Shown piece by piece: positions 32,562-32,571 of a DNA stretch of 32,571 nt (its first letter is position 1; each line of letters opens with the position of its first letter). The position numbers and the translations under genes are program-made. The stretch is from an uncultured Muribaculaceae bacterium (GTDB taxonomy: Bacteria > Bacteroidota > Bacteroidia > Bacteroidales > Muribaculaceae): contig CAJUBC010000023.1 of assembly GCA_910584545.1 (NCBI GenBank), positions 1 through 32,571 of the forward strand. Reading direction: 5' to 3'. The notes under the pieces were generated by a model. The model searched no databases. It was not told where the DNA came from and saw nothing but the letters and a program-made list of their open reading frames with translations.

Positions 32562-32571
32562 AGTGTTTAAT

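Overview
The window looks like chromosomal DNA from a Bacteroidales bacterium, most likely Muribaculaceae-like. This is inferred from gene content and promoters, not from a database match. At least ten promoters fit the Bacteroidetes pattern (TTTG, about 17-20 bp, TAnnTTTG), Shine-Dalgarno sequences are largely absent, and the gene repertoire fits: a UpxY-type antiterminator, class I fumarase, TamL, a golvesin-domain amidase and an OmpA porin. Most of the window is GC-rich with dense C/G-ending codons; positions 200-3300 are visibly AT-richer.

Layout. Positions 1-190 hold a candidate structured RNA read leftward from a consensus promoter. Positions 350-3277 form an accessory island: three overlapping leftward genes (a winged-helix protein, an AbiEii-type nucleotidyltransferase and a calcineurin-like phosphoesterase) between two direct repeats. 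By hand count the repeats match at 130 of 147 ungapped positions, and each carries a leftward promoter inside a palindrome. Positions 3366-5442 hold a short leftward polysaccharide operon (upxY-rfbA-rfbC). Rightward genes follow: fumarase, a lipoprotein, a LolC/E-like permease, then a cell-envelope block from 9667 to 17972 (amidase, glycosyltransferase, DUF4922 protein, SpoIID/LytB protein, AmpG-like transporter). The last three of these overlap by 4 nt and probably serve muropeptide processing or recycling. TamL, a HAD phosphatase, an unusual potassium-channel-like protein and a heavy-metal P-type ATPase come next. A 15-bp hairpin then separates them from leftward gdhA and ompA. The right end carries a degenerate LytM-like membrane protein, dxr, a site-2 protease (RseP) with a large insertion, and rlmI.

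The best candidate for an undescribed system is the left island: an AbiE-like toxin-antitoxin pair with a translationally coupled phosphoesterase as possible third component, sitting between direct repeats that carry a promoter/operator-like palindrome. Each protein family is known; the three-gene combination and its flanking repeats are what deserve checking.
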